Made by a program: the position numbers and the translations under genes. A stretch of 64,000 nucleotides of DNA, taken from contig NZ_JABAIA010000001.1 of the NCBI RefSeq assembly GCF_012641275.1, forward strand, positions 806,001 through 870,000, read 5' to 3'. Below, in pieces: positions 27,401 to 35,586 of this stretch. The notes below the pieces were generated by a model. It did not search any database. It was not told the DNA's origin and saw nothing but the letters and a program-made list of their open reading frames with translations. Position 1 is the first letter of the stretch. The number at the start of each line of letters is the position of its first letter. This DNA is from Chitinophaga varians. Lineage in GTDB: Bacteria; Bacteroidota; Bacteroidia; Chitinophagales; Chitinophagaceae.

Positions 27401-27567
27401 GAGGTACCGATAACCGTACCTTTCACGCCTATGGAAGCCCCGATGACAGCTGCATTTTTGTCATCCGTCACAGTACCTTTTAAGATTTTGTTTTGGGCAT
27501 TGGTGTTAAAATGGGCGATAATGGAAAGCACAAAGAAGATAAAAATTCTAAAGAACTTTTTTTTCAT
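24490..27567 (-). CDS. SusC-family TonB-dependent glycan transporter
   Basis: The 1025-residue protein has a signal peptide (about 1-25, ending NTNAQ), a CarboxypepD_reg-like domain (about 28-105), the TonB box EEVVVVGYGTQKK (about 105-117), a plug with 'VRIRGVGSFNNENPLYVVDG' and 'LKDASGAAIYGVRAANGVV', and a barrel ending in SLGVRATF. It lacks the STN domain present in the first SusC. This fits control by the divergent Y_Y_Y regulator and not by a sigma/FecR pair. With susD and gh16 it makes a beta-glucan import system. Confidence 0.95.
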   Translation of the reverse strand: MKKKFFRIFIFFVLSIIAHFNTNAQNKILKGTVTDDKNAAVIGASIGVKGTVIGTSSNEAGAFTLSVPPGADSIVVSMVGFKRQVVAITGTTLHIQLESSSTGLEEVVVVGYGTQKKADLTAPITTVNTENMLKRTTASPMEALQGSVPGVQVVTSGAPGSSPNVRIRGVGSFNNENPLYVVDGMFVNDISFLNPNDIADMSILKDASGAAIYGVRAANGVVLITTKKGKTNMKTRVTYNGYVGVQKPTHVLKMANGQQYTAFSLQRGSVADTGTVLLSSQKYGGSGLNPTTSTDWYDVILRKSALLTNHGIDIQGGSDKITYSMGLNYTYQDGILNALNNFKRYNGRLQLEARAFPWLKVGFSAIFNNSVTYSPNSSAFLDAYTASPLFPVYDSTNVNAFPVKFTAPSVIGRSDDKNPMASAYYNYDRSKAFQVLPTIYAEAGFWENKITFRSQLSQIYGSLLGTKYRPVMNLGPGAGSTVSHLTSIQERTTNYILDNLLTYKDSKGLHHWSVLLGQSTREERWRQTRTEADNVPNVEESWYAGQGTPSAAYYGENGTRNAGLSYFTRATYDFDNKYLLTATFRADGSSKYQTKWGYFPSVGLGWVLSKEAFMKDQRIFDFLKLRGSWGQLGNDGVNANAGYAIVKTGNSTSAVFGSTGGANGEYVPGYSVNRFFTDISWEVVTEWDGGVDFEMFKGKLSGSVDYYNRKTTKAAFYRPFPFTYTTIYGNWADMQNSGWDFALNWKDKIGQVGYSIGANLSTLKNKVTNLGTLPSSTSGFPEWTAEFPNRILVGEPINYFYGYEFTGVYQTQQEINNDPVAVHYNQTSSSPILPGFPKYKDQNGDGVLDDKDRINMGSYLPKMTYGFNIGLTYKQFDFSIAFQGVSGNKIFNLNRGRLYKASTSLNLDEKFASSLWTGPGSTNAYPSAYALGQGWFKVSNSFFVESGAYLRIQNIQLGYNFNVGKKSPVGMRVFATADRPFLFTRYNGFTPEVGTNTSGGYPVSGYDANVYPVSSTYSLGVRATF

Positions 27568-27618
27568 ACGTAAAATTTAGTTTTTGGCTCGTTCCTGAAT
27601 AAGTGGATCGTGGAAAAA

Positions 27619-27626
27619 CAAAAGTA
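27619..27626 (-). promoter_or_regulatory. Candidate -7 element (TACTTTTG) of the susC-susD-gh16 operon
   Basis: The minus strand reads TACTTTTG, an exact TAnnTTTG match, about 52 bp in front of the susC start. This would give a leader of about 45 nt. The -33 region holds only a T-rich stretch, so confidence is moderate. Confidence 0.45.
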
Positions 27627-27710
27627 GGTCAGCCTGTCAGAAAAAGTTAATAAAACGCTACTTCATTACTACGTCTTATCCCGTAATTCTCTACTTTTAT
27701 GGCAAAAGAC

Positions 27711-27730
27711 ACTACTACAATACTACTACA
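27711..27730. promoter_or_regulatory. Tandem ACTACTACA repeat in the susC/regulator intergenic region
   Basis: The 9-mer actactaca occurs at 27711-27719 and again at 27722-27730, so the starts are 11 bp apart, about one helical turn. Further ACTAC-like words lie nearby (27668-27672). It sits between the divergent susC operon and the Y_Y_Y/LuxR regulator gene and is a plausible binding site for that regulator. That role is inference. Confidence 0.3.
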
Positions 27731-27751
27731 TCAACCGGTGGAACCTGAAAT

Positions 27752-30637
27752 ATGACGAGGACCTTGCTTAATATGCTGTTTTTCTTCGGGCTGTTGTCAA
27801 CATACTGCCATGCTGTACACGCCCAAAACGGAACAGGTATTCCCGCAGTGGTCAACTACACCAAATTCGATTATCACGGCGGCAGCCAGAACTGGGACAT
27901 TGCACAGGACAAGCAAGGGGTCATGTATTTTGCCAACAATGAAGGACTGCTAAGTTTCGACGGCAGTCACTGGAAATTATACCCGCTGCCCAACAATACC
28001 GTGATATGGTCCCTGGCTATCAGCGATGACGGGAAAATCTATGTCGGAGGACAAGACGAAATAGGGTACTTCTCCCCCGGCCCGAATGGCATATTGACAT
28101 ATACCTCTTTAAAAAACAAAATTCCGGAACAGCATACCAGGTTCGCCGATGTATGGCATATTGCCATGATGGGCAACCGGATCTTTTTCCAGGCCGACGA
28201 CCGCATCTTCGAATACAACGGTCAATCCGTCCGGGTACATCTGTCCGGTTCCCAATGGCTGTTCATGGCCCGCGCCGGCGACCGGATCTACGCGTCAGAC
28301 CGGGTGGCAGGACTGATGCAATTGAACGAAGGCCAGTGGACGCCACTGCCGGAGAGTAAAAAGCTGGCGGGCGTGCTTATTGCCGGTATGGTGCCTGTCG
28401 GAAAAGACAGTGTTTTCATTGTGACGAGGACCAACGGTATCTTTTTATTGCATGATAATACCATCACCACACAAAATTTTACCGGGCATAATAATTTATA
28501 TATCAACACCACCGCTAAAATCAACGACGCCGAATTTGCCATGGCCACTTCCTCCGGCGGATGCCTGGTAGTCAACATAAAAAATAATGAATGGCAGAGC
28601 TTTTCTGATGGACAGGGGCTTCAAAACAACAATGCATTGAGCATTTTCGTGGACGCCAACAGTAACCTGTGGACCGGATTAAACAGCGGGATCAGTTATA
28701 TCAATTACAACTCCGCCATGAGGTACCTTCAGATCGGCAAAGCCAACAACCTGCCCGGATATTCCACACGGATATTCCATAACCGGCTGTATGTGGGTAC
28801 TTCCAACGGGTTATACAGCGCGCCCTTGCCCGGCAATAGTGAAGTGCGTGTAACAAAAGATGATTTCTCGCTCGTCAAAAACACAGAGAACCGCGAAGCC
28901 TGGAACCTCCATGACATCAACGGGCACCTGCTGTTGGGCAATGACATCGGCAGTTATGACGTACAGGGCACCGAAGCCCATCTCCTTTCCGGTGGCACCG
29001 GCAGCTGGTATTTTCTGCCACTGTCTTCCGTATATCCGGCACAGGATATCGTTGTAGGCACCTACAACGGCCTGAAACGGCTCCGCTATGAAAGCGATAA
29101 CTTTAAAGACGAAGGCAAAATGGACGGCCTGCCCGATTCCTACCGCTTTATGGCCCTGGACAACAACGGAGACATCTGGGCATCTCACCCCTACCGCGGC
29201 ATTTATCGCTTCAGCTTATCACAAGACAAGAAAAAATACACGTCCCGGCTGTACACATCCAACGACGGGCTGCCTTCTGCGTTAAATAACTTCGTCTTCA
29301 AGATAAAAAACCGGATCCTCTTCGCCACCGCCCACGGCCTCTATGAATTTAATCCACAGACAAACCGGTTTTCCCCTTCGGCGTTCCTCGCTGCGGTGTT
29401 GGGCAACATAAAAATACACTACCTGACAGAAGACAAAGAAGGCAACATCTGGTTTAGCAACGAAAAAGGAACAGGGGTCATCCATTTTTTCCCTGCCGAT
29501 GCCACCAGCAACCCAAATGTTATCTACTTCCCCGAACTGACCGGACAACTTCTTCCGAAGTTTGAAAACATATATATCTATAACCGGGAAAACGTATTCA
29601 TTGGTTATGAAAAAGGCCTGATACACCTGGATTACAAAAGATATGCGGCAGCGAAACCCAATGTTACCATTCGTTTAGGTATGGTAAAATGTACCGGCAA
29701 AGCTGATAGTACCATCTTTGGCGGTTATCATCATGTTGGCGACGGGGAACTCCCCTCATTGCCCGCTGCCTTTAATGCCTTTCATTTTGAATACAGTTCC
29801 CCCTCCTACGAGTCCCGCAAAAGCATTGAGTACAGCTACCAACTGGAAGGCTATGACAGCGACTGGTCGGCCTGGGACACTAAAACGGAAAAAGATTATA
29901 CAAACCTGTCAAACGGAAAATATATCTTCAAAATCAAAGCCCGCGACAACCAACACAATGAATCTGCTGTAGCGACCTACAGCTTTGTGATCAGAGCGCC
30001 CTGGTACAAAACCGTCTGGGCCATACTGGGCTACCTGTCCCTCTTCGCCGGCCTGATATGGCTGATACAAAGACACCAGCAGCATAAATTACTGGTACAA
30101 CAGCAAAAGTTCGAGGAAGAGCAAAAAAGACTGAAATACATCCACCACCTGGAGCTGGAGAAAAACGAAAAGGAAATCATCAAACTTCAGAATGAAAAAT
30201 TAGCACAGGAGATCCTGCTGAAGAAAAAAGAACTGGCCAATACCAGTATGCACCTGATGGAAAAAGCCGACACCCTCACCAAGATAAAGGAGAAAGTGTC
30301 CCGCCTTACCCAGGAAACGAACAATGACCACGATATCAAAAGCATCACTGACCTGATCAGGGACACGGAGAAGATCAATGCCAACTGGGATGCATTTGCC
30401 GCACATTTTGACGAACTCAATGATGGTTTCCTGAACAAACTGAAAAAACAATACCCGCAGCTCACCAATACCGATCTGAAGATGTGTACCTACATCAAGC
30501 TGAATTTAACCACCAAGGAGGTCTCCCAGCTGCTTAATATTACCGTCCGGGGTGTGGAAGTAAGCCGGTACAGGATCAGAAAAAAAATCGGCCTGCAAAC
30601 GGAGCAGTCATTGAGTAATTTCCTGAACCAGATTTAA
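27752..30637 (+). CDS. Membrane-spanning Y_Y_Y-propeller transcriptional regulator with LuxR-type HTH
   Basis: The 961-residue protein has a signal peptide (about 1-25, VHAQ), a periplasmic beta-propeller sensor of Reg_prop-type repeats (about 40-640, e.g. 'SLAISDDGKIYVGGQDEIGYF', 'LTEDKEGNIWFSNEKG'), a Y_Y_Y domain (about 680-745, 'YQLEGYDSDWSAWD'), one transmembrane helix (about 753-775), a long cytoplasmic coiled coil (about 780-890) and a LuxR-like helix-turn-helix (about 903-961, 'LTTKEVSQLLNITVRGVEVSRYRIRKKIG'). Unlike hybrid two-component systems it has no kinase or receiver, so DNA binding is coupled directly to the sensor across the membrane. Divergence from the susC operon makes it the likely glucan-sensing activator. 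Confidence 0.92.
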   Translation: MTRTLLNMLFFFGLLSTYCHAVHAQNGTGIPAVVNYTKFDYHGGSQNWDIAQDKQGVMYFANNEGLLSFDGSHWKLYPLPNNTVIWSLAISDDGKIYVGGQDEIGYFSPGPNGILTYTSLKNKIPEQHTRFADVWHIAMMGNRIFFQADDRIFEYNGQSVRVHLSGSQWLFMARAGDRIYASDRVAGLMQLNEGQWTPLPESKKLAGVLIAGMVPVGKDSVFIVTRTNGIFLLHDNTITTQNFTGHNNLYINTTAKINDAEFAMATSSGGCLVVNIKNNEWQSFSDGQGLQNNNALSIFVDANSNLWTGLNSGISYINYNSAMRYLQIGKANNLPGYSTRIFHNRLYVGTSNGLYSAPLPGNSEVRVTKDDFSLVKNTENREAWNLHDINGHLLLGNDIGSYDVQGTEAHLLSGGTGSWYFLPLSSVYPAQDIVVGTYNGLKRLRYESDNFKDEGKMDGLPDSYRFMALDNNGDIWASHPYRGIYRFSLSQDKKKYTSRLYTSNDGLPSALNNFVFKIKNRILFATAHGLYEFNPQTNRFSPSAFLAAVLGNIKIHYLTEDKEGNIWFSNEKGTGVIHFFPADATSNPNVIYFPELTGQLLPKFENIYIYNRENVFIGYEKGLIHLDYKRYAAAKPNVTIRLGMVKCTGKADSTIFGGYHHVGDGELPSLPAAFNAFHFEYSSPSYESRKSIEYSYQLEGYDSDWSAWDTKTEKDYTNLSNGKYIFKIKARDNQHNESAVATYSFVIRAPWYKTVWAILGYLSLFAGLIWLIQRHQQHKLLVQQQKFEEEQKRLKYIHHLELEKNEKEIIKLQNEKLAQEILLKKKELANTSMHLMEKADTLTKIKEKVSRLTQETNNDHDIKSITDLIRDTEKINANWDAFAAHFDELNDGFLNKLKKQYPQLTNTDLKMCTYIKLNLTTKEVSQLLNITVRGVEVSRYRIRKKIGLQTEQSLSNFLNQI

Positions 30638-30690
30638 GCTGCATACAAACAGGAATTGCTGATCAATCCTGAATACTGTCATAAAAGGGA

Positions 30691-31686
30691 TTAGTTTGCG
30701 GCGGCGGGAAGAATTTCTTCTATAATAGTGTTTTGCATCTTTCCCGGTTGTTGTAGTGTGATCATGTGACCGGCGTTATACCAGTACAGCTTTTTTTTGG
30801 GAGCTGTAACGCTGTTATAGAACTGTTCGGCCACTTCCGGATGTGTGATATAATCATCTTTGCCCAGCAGAAAATATAAAGGGCATTTGATTTCCTTTAT
30901 TTCTGTTATCGGGTTGAAGTCATTATACTGCTTAATAACACTCATCCAGGGCCTTGCCAGTTTCAAATATTCTTCTTGCGGAGGAAGGGCTTTGTAAACT
31001 TTCTGTCCATGATAGGTGAACATCCATTTCCGCAGCAGGAAAATATCTTCTTCCCGCTCAAATGGATAATGGATAGATGCTATTTCGGTCTGCGCTTTCT
31101 GATCATCTCTTTTCTGCGCTTCTGATGTCACAAACCGGAGAGACAATTTTTCGCTTTCTCCCATGGCAATACCCGGGCTGATCAGGATACAGGCATAAAT
31201 CAGTCCGGGAGCTTTGTCCGCTGCCTGTATAGCAAGGTATCCTCCCCAGGAATTACCGGCCAGAAACAGTTTTTTCCGGTTATAGTGTTGCAGGAGATGT
31301 ATGATGACTTTCTGTACATCTTCGTGTATGGCAGCCAATAAGAGTGGAGCGTCAGGGCTTAGCGTCGCTGTTTTCCCTGTTCCTCGCTGGTCCCATTGCA
31401 CAACGATAAAGTGCTTGCGAAGTTTATTGGTAAACCTGTCGGCGTAGGAAATGGCAGAAGCTCCCGGTCCTCCGTGCAACCACAATAACAATGGTGCATT
31501 ACGATTATCTCCCTTCATAGTTATCCATTGCCGGAAATCTCCAATTTGTGCGGCATAAGCCGTATCTATGCCTTTTTGTGCGGTAAGCATGCTAAACCAC
31601 AGGCATCCGCATACCATACAAAACAATGACTTGAAATTATTTCCCGGCAGCCACTTGAATAGTTGTACTGAATGACCCATAGGCAT
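30691..31686 (-). CDS. Secreted alpha/beta-hydrolase, prolyl-aminopeptidase-like
   Basis: The 331-residue protein has a hydrophobic N-terminus (about 20-36) acting as signal or anchor, the oxyanion motif LHGGPGAS (about 69-76), 'VVQWDQRGTGKT', the nucleophile elbow GNSWGG, the acid in 'LLGKDDYI' and the catalytic His in 'YNAGHMITLQQP'. HGGPG plus DQRGxGxS-like and GGSWGG-like motifs are typical of family S33 proline iminopeptidases, but general ester hydrolases share them. The gene stands alone, convergent to the Y_Y_Y regulator. Confidence 0.85.
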   Translation of the reverse strand: MPMGHSVQLFKWLPGNNFKSLFCMVCGCLWFSMLTAQKGIDTAYAAQIGDFRQWITMKGDNRNAPLLLWLHGGPGASAISYADRFTNKLRKHFIVVQWDQRGTGKTATLSPDAPLLLAAIHEDVQKVIIHLLQHYNRKKLFLAGNSWGGYLAIQAADKAPGLIYACILISPGIAMGESEKLSLRFVTSEAQKRDDQKAQTEIASIHYPFEREEDIFLLRKWMFTYHGQKVYKALPPQEEYLKLARPWMSVIKQYNDFNPITEIKEIKCPLYFLLGKDDYITHPEVAEQFYNSVTAPKKKLYWYNAGHMITLQQPGKMQNTIIEEILPAAAN

Positions 31687-31807
31687 ACTCGATAGCTTTG
31701 TTAAGCGAAAGATTTACAATACTATCGTAAAAATATCAAAATTCATAGCCACGGTTGGAGACACCCGGAGAAACAGTAATAACGGCATCTCCGGGTGGCC
31801 ACCGGTA

Positions 31808-33184
31808 TTACTGCACTACTACCCCACCAGGATTATAGTAATGGTTCAGTATCCAGCGATAATCTTTATCACTGGCCCAGAAGCTGGAGCCCCACTGGCA
31901 CATGCCTCTGCCATGGCCGCTGGTGGCGCGTCCGGCGCAACGGGCATCAGAGATGCAGGGCCATGAACTGCCGGTGCCGCTATATCCGTCGCCACAGCCG
32001 GCATTGTTGTTTTCAGCGGAATACTCTGACCTGAAAATAGCGCCGTTCTGTGACAGGTAGACACCTGCGGTAGCACTGGCTGCATTGATGCAGGACGAAG
32101 CGGTCTGGCTGCCCCATACCTGTGAGCAGGTGGTACTGGAGATATCATAGTTGCTTTTTATCGGATGCAGCACATGCCATGCGCCGTAAGAGCGGTAAGC
32201 TACCGCGCCCGCCTGCAGGGAAGCGGCTTTCCAGCTGGAAATCCACTCGTTGTCAAGTCCTGTTCCGGTATAGGATTCCAGGCTCATGACCTGTACGCTG
32301 CTACAGGTAAGGCAGGAGCAGTTGAGCCCTACGCGGATACTGGCAGGCAGGCTCAATGCAGCAGCTGCCTTTCCGTTGGCCGCCATGCTACGTTCTGCAG
32401 CGACAGCCAACGCTTCGCGCTGTTGTGCATCGCCGGCTGTTCTGTCCAGCATTCCCTGGCTCAGGTATTCCACCTCTTCGTTGCCGGTCCTGCCATCAGC
32501 CTGCGCGGCCTGTGCTCCGGCATCACGGAGCGCGATCTTAAACGTATAGGCGCCGGGTATAAGGTAGAAATTCTTCAATACATGTGTAACGTACCCTGGC
32601 CTGGCAGCACTGAGGGTGATGGTTGCGGGTTTTACAGACAGATCGGCCGCAGGCGCTTCAACAGGGAAAGTGGTGCTGAAATAGCCCCTGCTGTCTGTTC
32701 TGGCCGTATGGCCGCCCAGGTCCAGCGCCACATCCGCCAGGGGCGCATGGGCGGTAGCATCGCTCAAATATCCGCTGATGGTGACGGTATTGGCATTTTC
32801 CGTGTTCCTCGCAGCAGCGGTATTCACCTGAGGGTCCAGGTGGACCTGCGCGCGGATAACGGAATCTTCACCGGCGGAGAAATAGGTTTCCAGTTGGTTA
32901 TATCCCTGCCCGCTTATCACGAAAGTGAATTTCCCGTTGGTGGCCGGGAAGGATACCTCACCATTTTTTCCGGCTGTCAGCCGGCTTTCTTTTCCATCAG
33001 GCGCTTTCACCGTAATGGCAGCATCCGGGACGGCAAAACCGGTAACAACGTCTGTAACGGTGAACGATATACGGGTGGTTTTAGCATTGGACGGATGGTC
33101 CGGATTACCGGCAGTGTCCTTCTTTTCGCAGGAGCTGGCAATAGCGCAACCGGCGAGGGTGATCATCAGGAATTGTTTTCTCAT
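31808..33184 (-). CDS. SpoIID/LytB-domain lipoprotein with carboxypeptidase-regulatory-like repeats
   Basis: The 458-residue protein has a lipoprotein signal (lipobox IASSC, about residue 19), two beta-sandwich domains of carboxypeptidase-regulatory type (about 40-115, 'SFTVTDVVTGFAVPDAAITVKAPDG', and about 125-215, 'ISGYLSDATAHAPLADVALDLGG'), and a C-terminal SpoIID/LytB-like domain (about 300-455: 'WKAASLQAGAVAYRSYGAWH', 'FRSEYSAENN', 'SGHGRGMCQWGSSFWA'). SpoIID domains cut or modify glycan strands of peptidoglycan lacking stem peptides. In a non-sporulating Bacteroidota the role is likely cell-wall turnover or amidase stimulation. The mature part is unusually Cys-rich (CSCLTC, CINAA, CGDGY, CISDARC). 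Confidence 0.8.
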   Translation of the reverse strand: MRKQFLMITLAGCAIASSCEKKDTAGNPDHPSNAKTTRISFTVTDVVTGFAVPDAAITVKAPDGKESRLTAGKNGEVSFPATNGKFTFVISGQGYNQLETYFSAGEDSVIRAQVHLDPQVNTAAARNTENANTVTISGYLSDATAHAPLADVALDLGGHTARTDSRGYFSTTFPVEAPAADLSVKPATITLSAARPGYVTHVLKNFYLIPGAYTFKIALRDAGAQAAQADGRTGNEEVEYLSQGMLDRTAGDAQQREALAVAAERSMAANGKAAAALSLPASIRVGLNCSCLTCSSVQVMSLESYTGTGLDNEWISSWKAASLQAGAVAYRSYGAWHVLHPIKSNYDISSTTCSQVWGSQTASSCINAASATAGVYLSQNGAIFRSEYSAENNNAGCGDGYSGTGSSWPCISDARCAGRATSGHGRGMCQWGSSFWASDKDYRWILNHYYNPGGVVVQ

Positions 33185-33310
33185 GTATATGGATTTTGGG
33201 TTAAAGGTTTTTCAGGTCCGTGGAATCTATAAAATCTTCGTGCTGCTTCACTGAAACTACTACTTATGACTGCAACCGCATTTCCGGAGAGAGGATGTAC
33301 ATAAAACATA

Positions 33311-33339
33311 AAGGCGTGCCTGTAGTTCAGGCACGCCTT
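33311..33339. terminator. Strong hairpin terminator behind the thioredoxin gene
   Basis: A perfect 12-bp stem (aaggcgtgcctg 33311-33322, caggcacgcctt 33328-33339) with a 5-nt loop lies 30 bp behind the stop of the thioredoxin-family gene, reading on the minus strand. The minus-strand continuation (tatgttttat) is U-rich but not a pure U-tract. Confidence 0.8.
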
Positions 33340-33369
33340 TATCATTAAAGACTTTTCGGGTTACGAGGA

Positions 33370-34599
33370 TCAGTCCCAGTATTTCTCCCCTTTTTTCATT
33401 TTTTCAAGGGTAGATTCATAGTTCTTTTTCTCGTCGCCGTCAGCCTTGTTCATGGCTTTTTCTTCCCATACCAGGGCATCCGACTTTTTACCGGCTTTAT
33501 ACAGCAGGTTGGCATAAGTGTCCATAAAAGCAGGGATCTCATTGTCTTTGAAAGAACGTTTGCTCCATTCCAACGCCTCTTCTATGCATTTGGCGTCATT
33601 GCATTTTTCGAAGATGGTCCAGGCATATTCGTTCAGTGACTGTGGATCTGCTTTGTGGCCGTATTTTTTCATATAGGCCACGATGCTGGTCACAGCGTGG
33701 TCTGCATCTTTGGTAAATACGTAGTACCTGACTTTGGATTTCAGTATCAGCTCTTCTGCGATAGCAGGGTATTTGGCTTTCACATCTTTTTCAATGCCGG
33801 CCCAGTCCGGCGCAGTGTTGTCTTTGGTGCGCAGACGGGGATATACTTCTTCGTTGGCCGCAATCGCCAGTACTTTCTCTTCTGCTTTGCCAGCGCCCAG
33901 CACCTTGTTCACTTTGTCCGCATGATGCAGGAACATATCAAAACCCGGATCTTTGGAGCTTTGGGTGAATTTGCTCACAAAGTTGATATTGACAGGTGTA
34001 TAGAGGTCTTTTTGTTGACTGAGATAATCTTTGGCCACCGCATTGGCATTGGCCTGATCATATTTTTCCAGCGCCAGGTAAGCCAGCTTACGCAGAAAAG
34101 CGGTATCTCTCTGGCCACCCTGGTATTTAGCCAGCTGCGGATAGTATTGTTTGGCCGGCTCCAGGGAAGCGGCACATCTTTCGATGAACTGCTCCGCGTC
34201 AGCACCGCCTACCTGGCGGTCTACGATCTGCCCGTCCGGTCCAAACACCAGGAAAGTAGGATAAGCGCGTATGCTGTAATCCTTTTCTATCTGCCGGGCG
34301 TCAGTATACCATTTTTTTACATCTTCACCGTCTTTGTCCGTTTGGTCCATCTGTACCTTTACATTGATGTACCGGGCATTCATAAAGTTGCCCACCGACT
34401 CCTGGGGGAAAATGTTGGCAGACATGTACTTGCAGGGACCGCACCAGGTGGTGTAACAGTCCACAAAAATGTACTTGTTCTCTGCTTTTGCTTTGGCTTT
34501 TACTTCAGCCCAGCTGGTGCCGTGCTCGAAATGCATGCCCTTATCCTGTGCTACAGCCATTAAAGGTAACCAGGAGGCTAACAAGAGGAGTTTCTTCAT
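33370..34599 (-). CDS. Periplasmic thioredoxin-family protein with C-terminal helical repeats
   Basis: The 409-residue protein has a signal peptide (about 1-17, MAVAQ), a thioredoxin-like domain (about 22-145) with the redox motif TWCGPCKYM and the cis-Pro region 'SIRAYPTFLVFGPDGQIVDRQVG', and a C-terminal TPR-like part of about 240 residues ('SLNEYAWTIFEKC', 'YANLLYKAGKKSDALVWEEKAM'). It should be a thiol-disulfide exchange protein in the periplasm. It is not linked to a SusCD pair, unlike the TlpA-like protein at the start of the window. Monocistronic by layout. Confidence 0.85.
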   Translation of the reverse strand: MKKLLLLASWLPLMAVAQDKGMHFEHGTSWAEVKAKAKAENKYIFVDCYTTWCGPCKYMSANIFPQESVGNFMNARYINVKVQMDQTDKDGEDVKKWYTDARQIEKDYSIRAYPTFLVFGPDGQIVDRQVGGADAEQFIERCAASLEPAKQYYPQLAKYQGGQRDTAFLRKLAYLALEKYDQANANAVAKDYLSQQKDLYTPVNINFVSKFTQSSKDPGFDMFLHHADKVNKVLGAGKAEEKVLAIAANEEVYPRLRTKDNTAPDWAGIEKDVKAKYPAIAEELILKSKVRYYVFTKDADHAVTSIVAYMKKYGHKADPQSLNEYAWTIFEKCNDAKCIEEALEWSKRSFKDNEIPAFMDTYANLLYKAGKKSDALVWEEKAMNKADGDEKKNYESTLEKMKKGEKYWD

Positions 34600-34847
34600 A
34601 ACTAGTTGTGTGTTGGTTTAAGATATAGACCGAATTTAAGGGAATTTCATATATGGCCGGCCGTTATATCACCTATTCTTATCTAGGCACCGCAACGGGA
34701 TAGCACCGTCCCACCGCAACGTTAAACGACATGAAACCATTATTTGTACCGGCATTTATGCTTATGGCCTGCCTGTTTTTCAGTCGTCTGCAAAAAGATG
34801 ATAGCCAGGAATAGTGTAGTGGTCCTGAAATAGTTCAACAGAAAAAA

Positions 34848-35474
34848 CTATTCCACCAATCCCAATGCTGTGAACATGCGTTCATAGATCGCTTTCACCA
34901 CAGCATTTTTTTTAACATTGTAAGCGCCTGCATTCTCCACACCCCGGGCCGCTTCATATTTGATGGCAGCATAACGGTCACGGTCCTCCGCATGTTCCCG
35001 GAGCCAGTTACGGAACAGGATATGCCGGATGGCTTCGGGGCAATCAGGACTGAAAACATGCAGGTTCACCCGCGGGTTTTCCAGCCTGAGCATACGATGC
35101 TGGTACCACGAGGGCTCTCTGACTTCCAGCCGGTAGCCCAGTGTTTCAAGGGCAGGAACATACGCCTCTTCTCTCGAAGCATCAGCTACGGTCACGTCTA
35201 TATCTATCACCGGTTTGGCCGGAAGCTGTGCCACCGCGGTGGAACCAACATGCTCTATATGCAGGGCTGTTGTGCCGAGGGCCTGTTGCACCGCAACTTT
35301 CAGCTCTTCAAACAATACAGGCCACTGCGAATCATAATCTTCAATGTGGATTTGTTCTTTCCTGGGAACCCCTTGCACCCAGGGCACTTCATTAGGGTCA
35401 GATTCCACCTGGTGAATGATATCAGCCACAGCAAGCGACGAAGGAATATTATACAGGTTACGGTCAACAGACAT
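34848..35474 (-). CDS. GrpB-family nucleotidyltransferase-like protein
   Basis: The start MSVDRNLYN at 35474 is preceded by a purine-rich stretch on the minus strand (gaaaatagaaaagaag). A longer in-frame start at 35513 is less likely. The 208-residue protein matches the GrpB/UPF0157 family ('VQGVPRKEQIHIEDYDSQWP', 'HIEHVGSTAVAQLPAKPVIDIDVTV', 'VNLHVFSPDCPEAIRHILFRNWLR'). The GSTxxxxLxxKPxIDIxV motif is that of the nucleotidyltransferase superfamily. The family has no settled substrate. It stands alone. Confidence 0.9.
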   Translation of the reverse strand: MSVDRNLYNIPSSLAVADIIHQVESDPNEVPWVQGVPRKEQIHIEDYDSQWPVLFEELKVAVQQALGTTALHIEHVGSTAVAQLPAKPVIDIDVTVADASREEAYVPALETLGYRLEVREPSWYQHRMLRLENPRVNLHVFSPDCPEAIRHILFRNWLREHAEDRDRYAAIKYEAARGVENAGAYNVKKNAVVKAIYERMFTALGLVE

Positions 35475-35586
35475 CTTCTTTTCTATTTTCCTTGCAAAAT
35501 ACAAATATCTCAATAGGCAAAAGGAATGATAGCATTTTCAGGCATTATCCCTTCTTTAAAACTGCTATTGACTTAGCCTTCACTGT

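Noticed and set aside
31762..31797. Inverted repeat cacccggag/ctccgggtg behind the SpoIID-like gene
   Set aside because: The stem is 9 bp with an 18-nt loop and no U-tract on the minus strand, too weak to call a terminator.
32165..33232. Plus-strand frame of 355 codons opposite the SpoIID-like lipoprotein
   Set aside because: No signal, domain or ribosome site, while the minus frame has a lipobox and recognised domains.
34731..34814. 27-codon frame MKPLFVPAFMLMACLFF... in the gap between the thioredoxin and GrpB genes
   Set aside because: It looks like a short hydrophobic signal with ten polar residues behind it, but there is no ribosome site, promoter or partner. It could be chance or a lipoprotein remnant.
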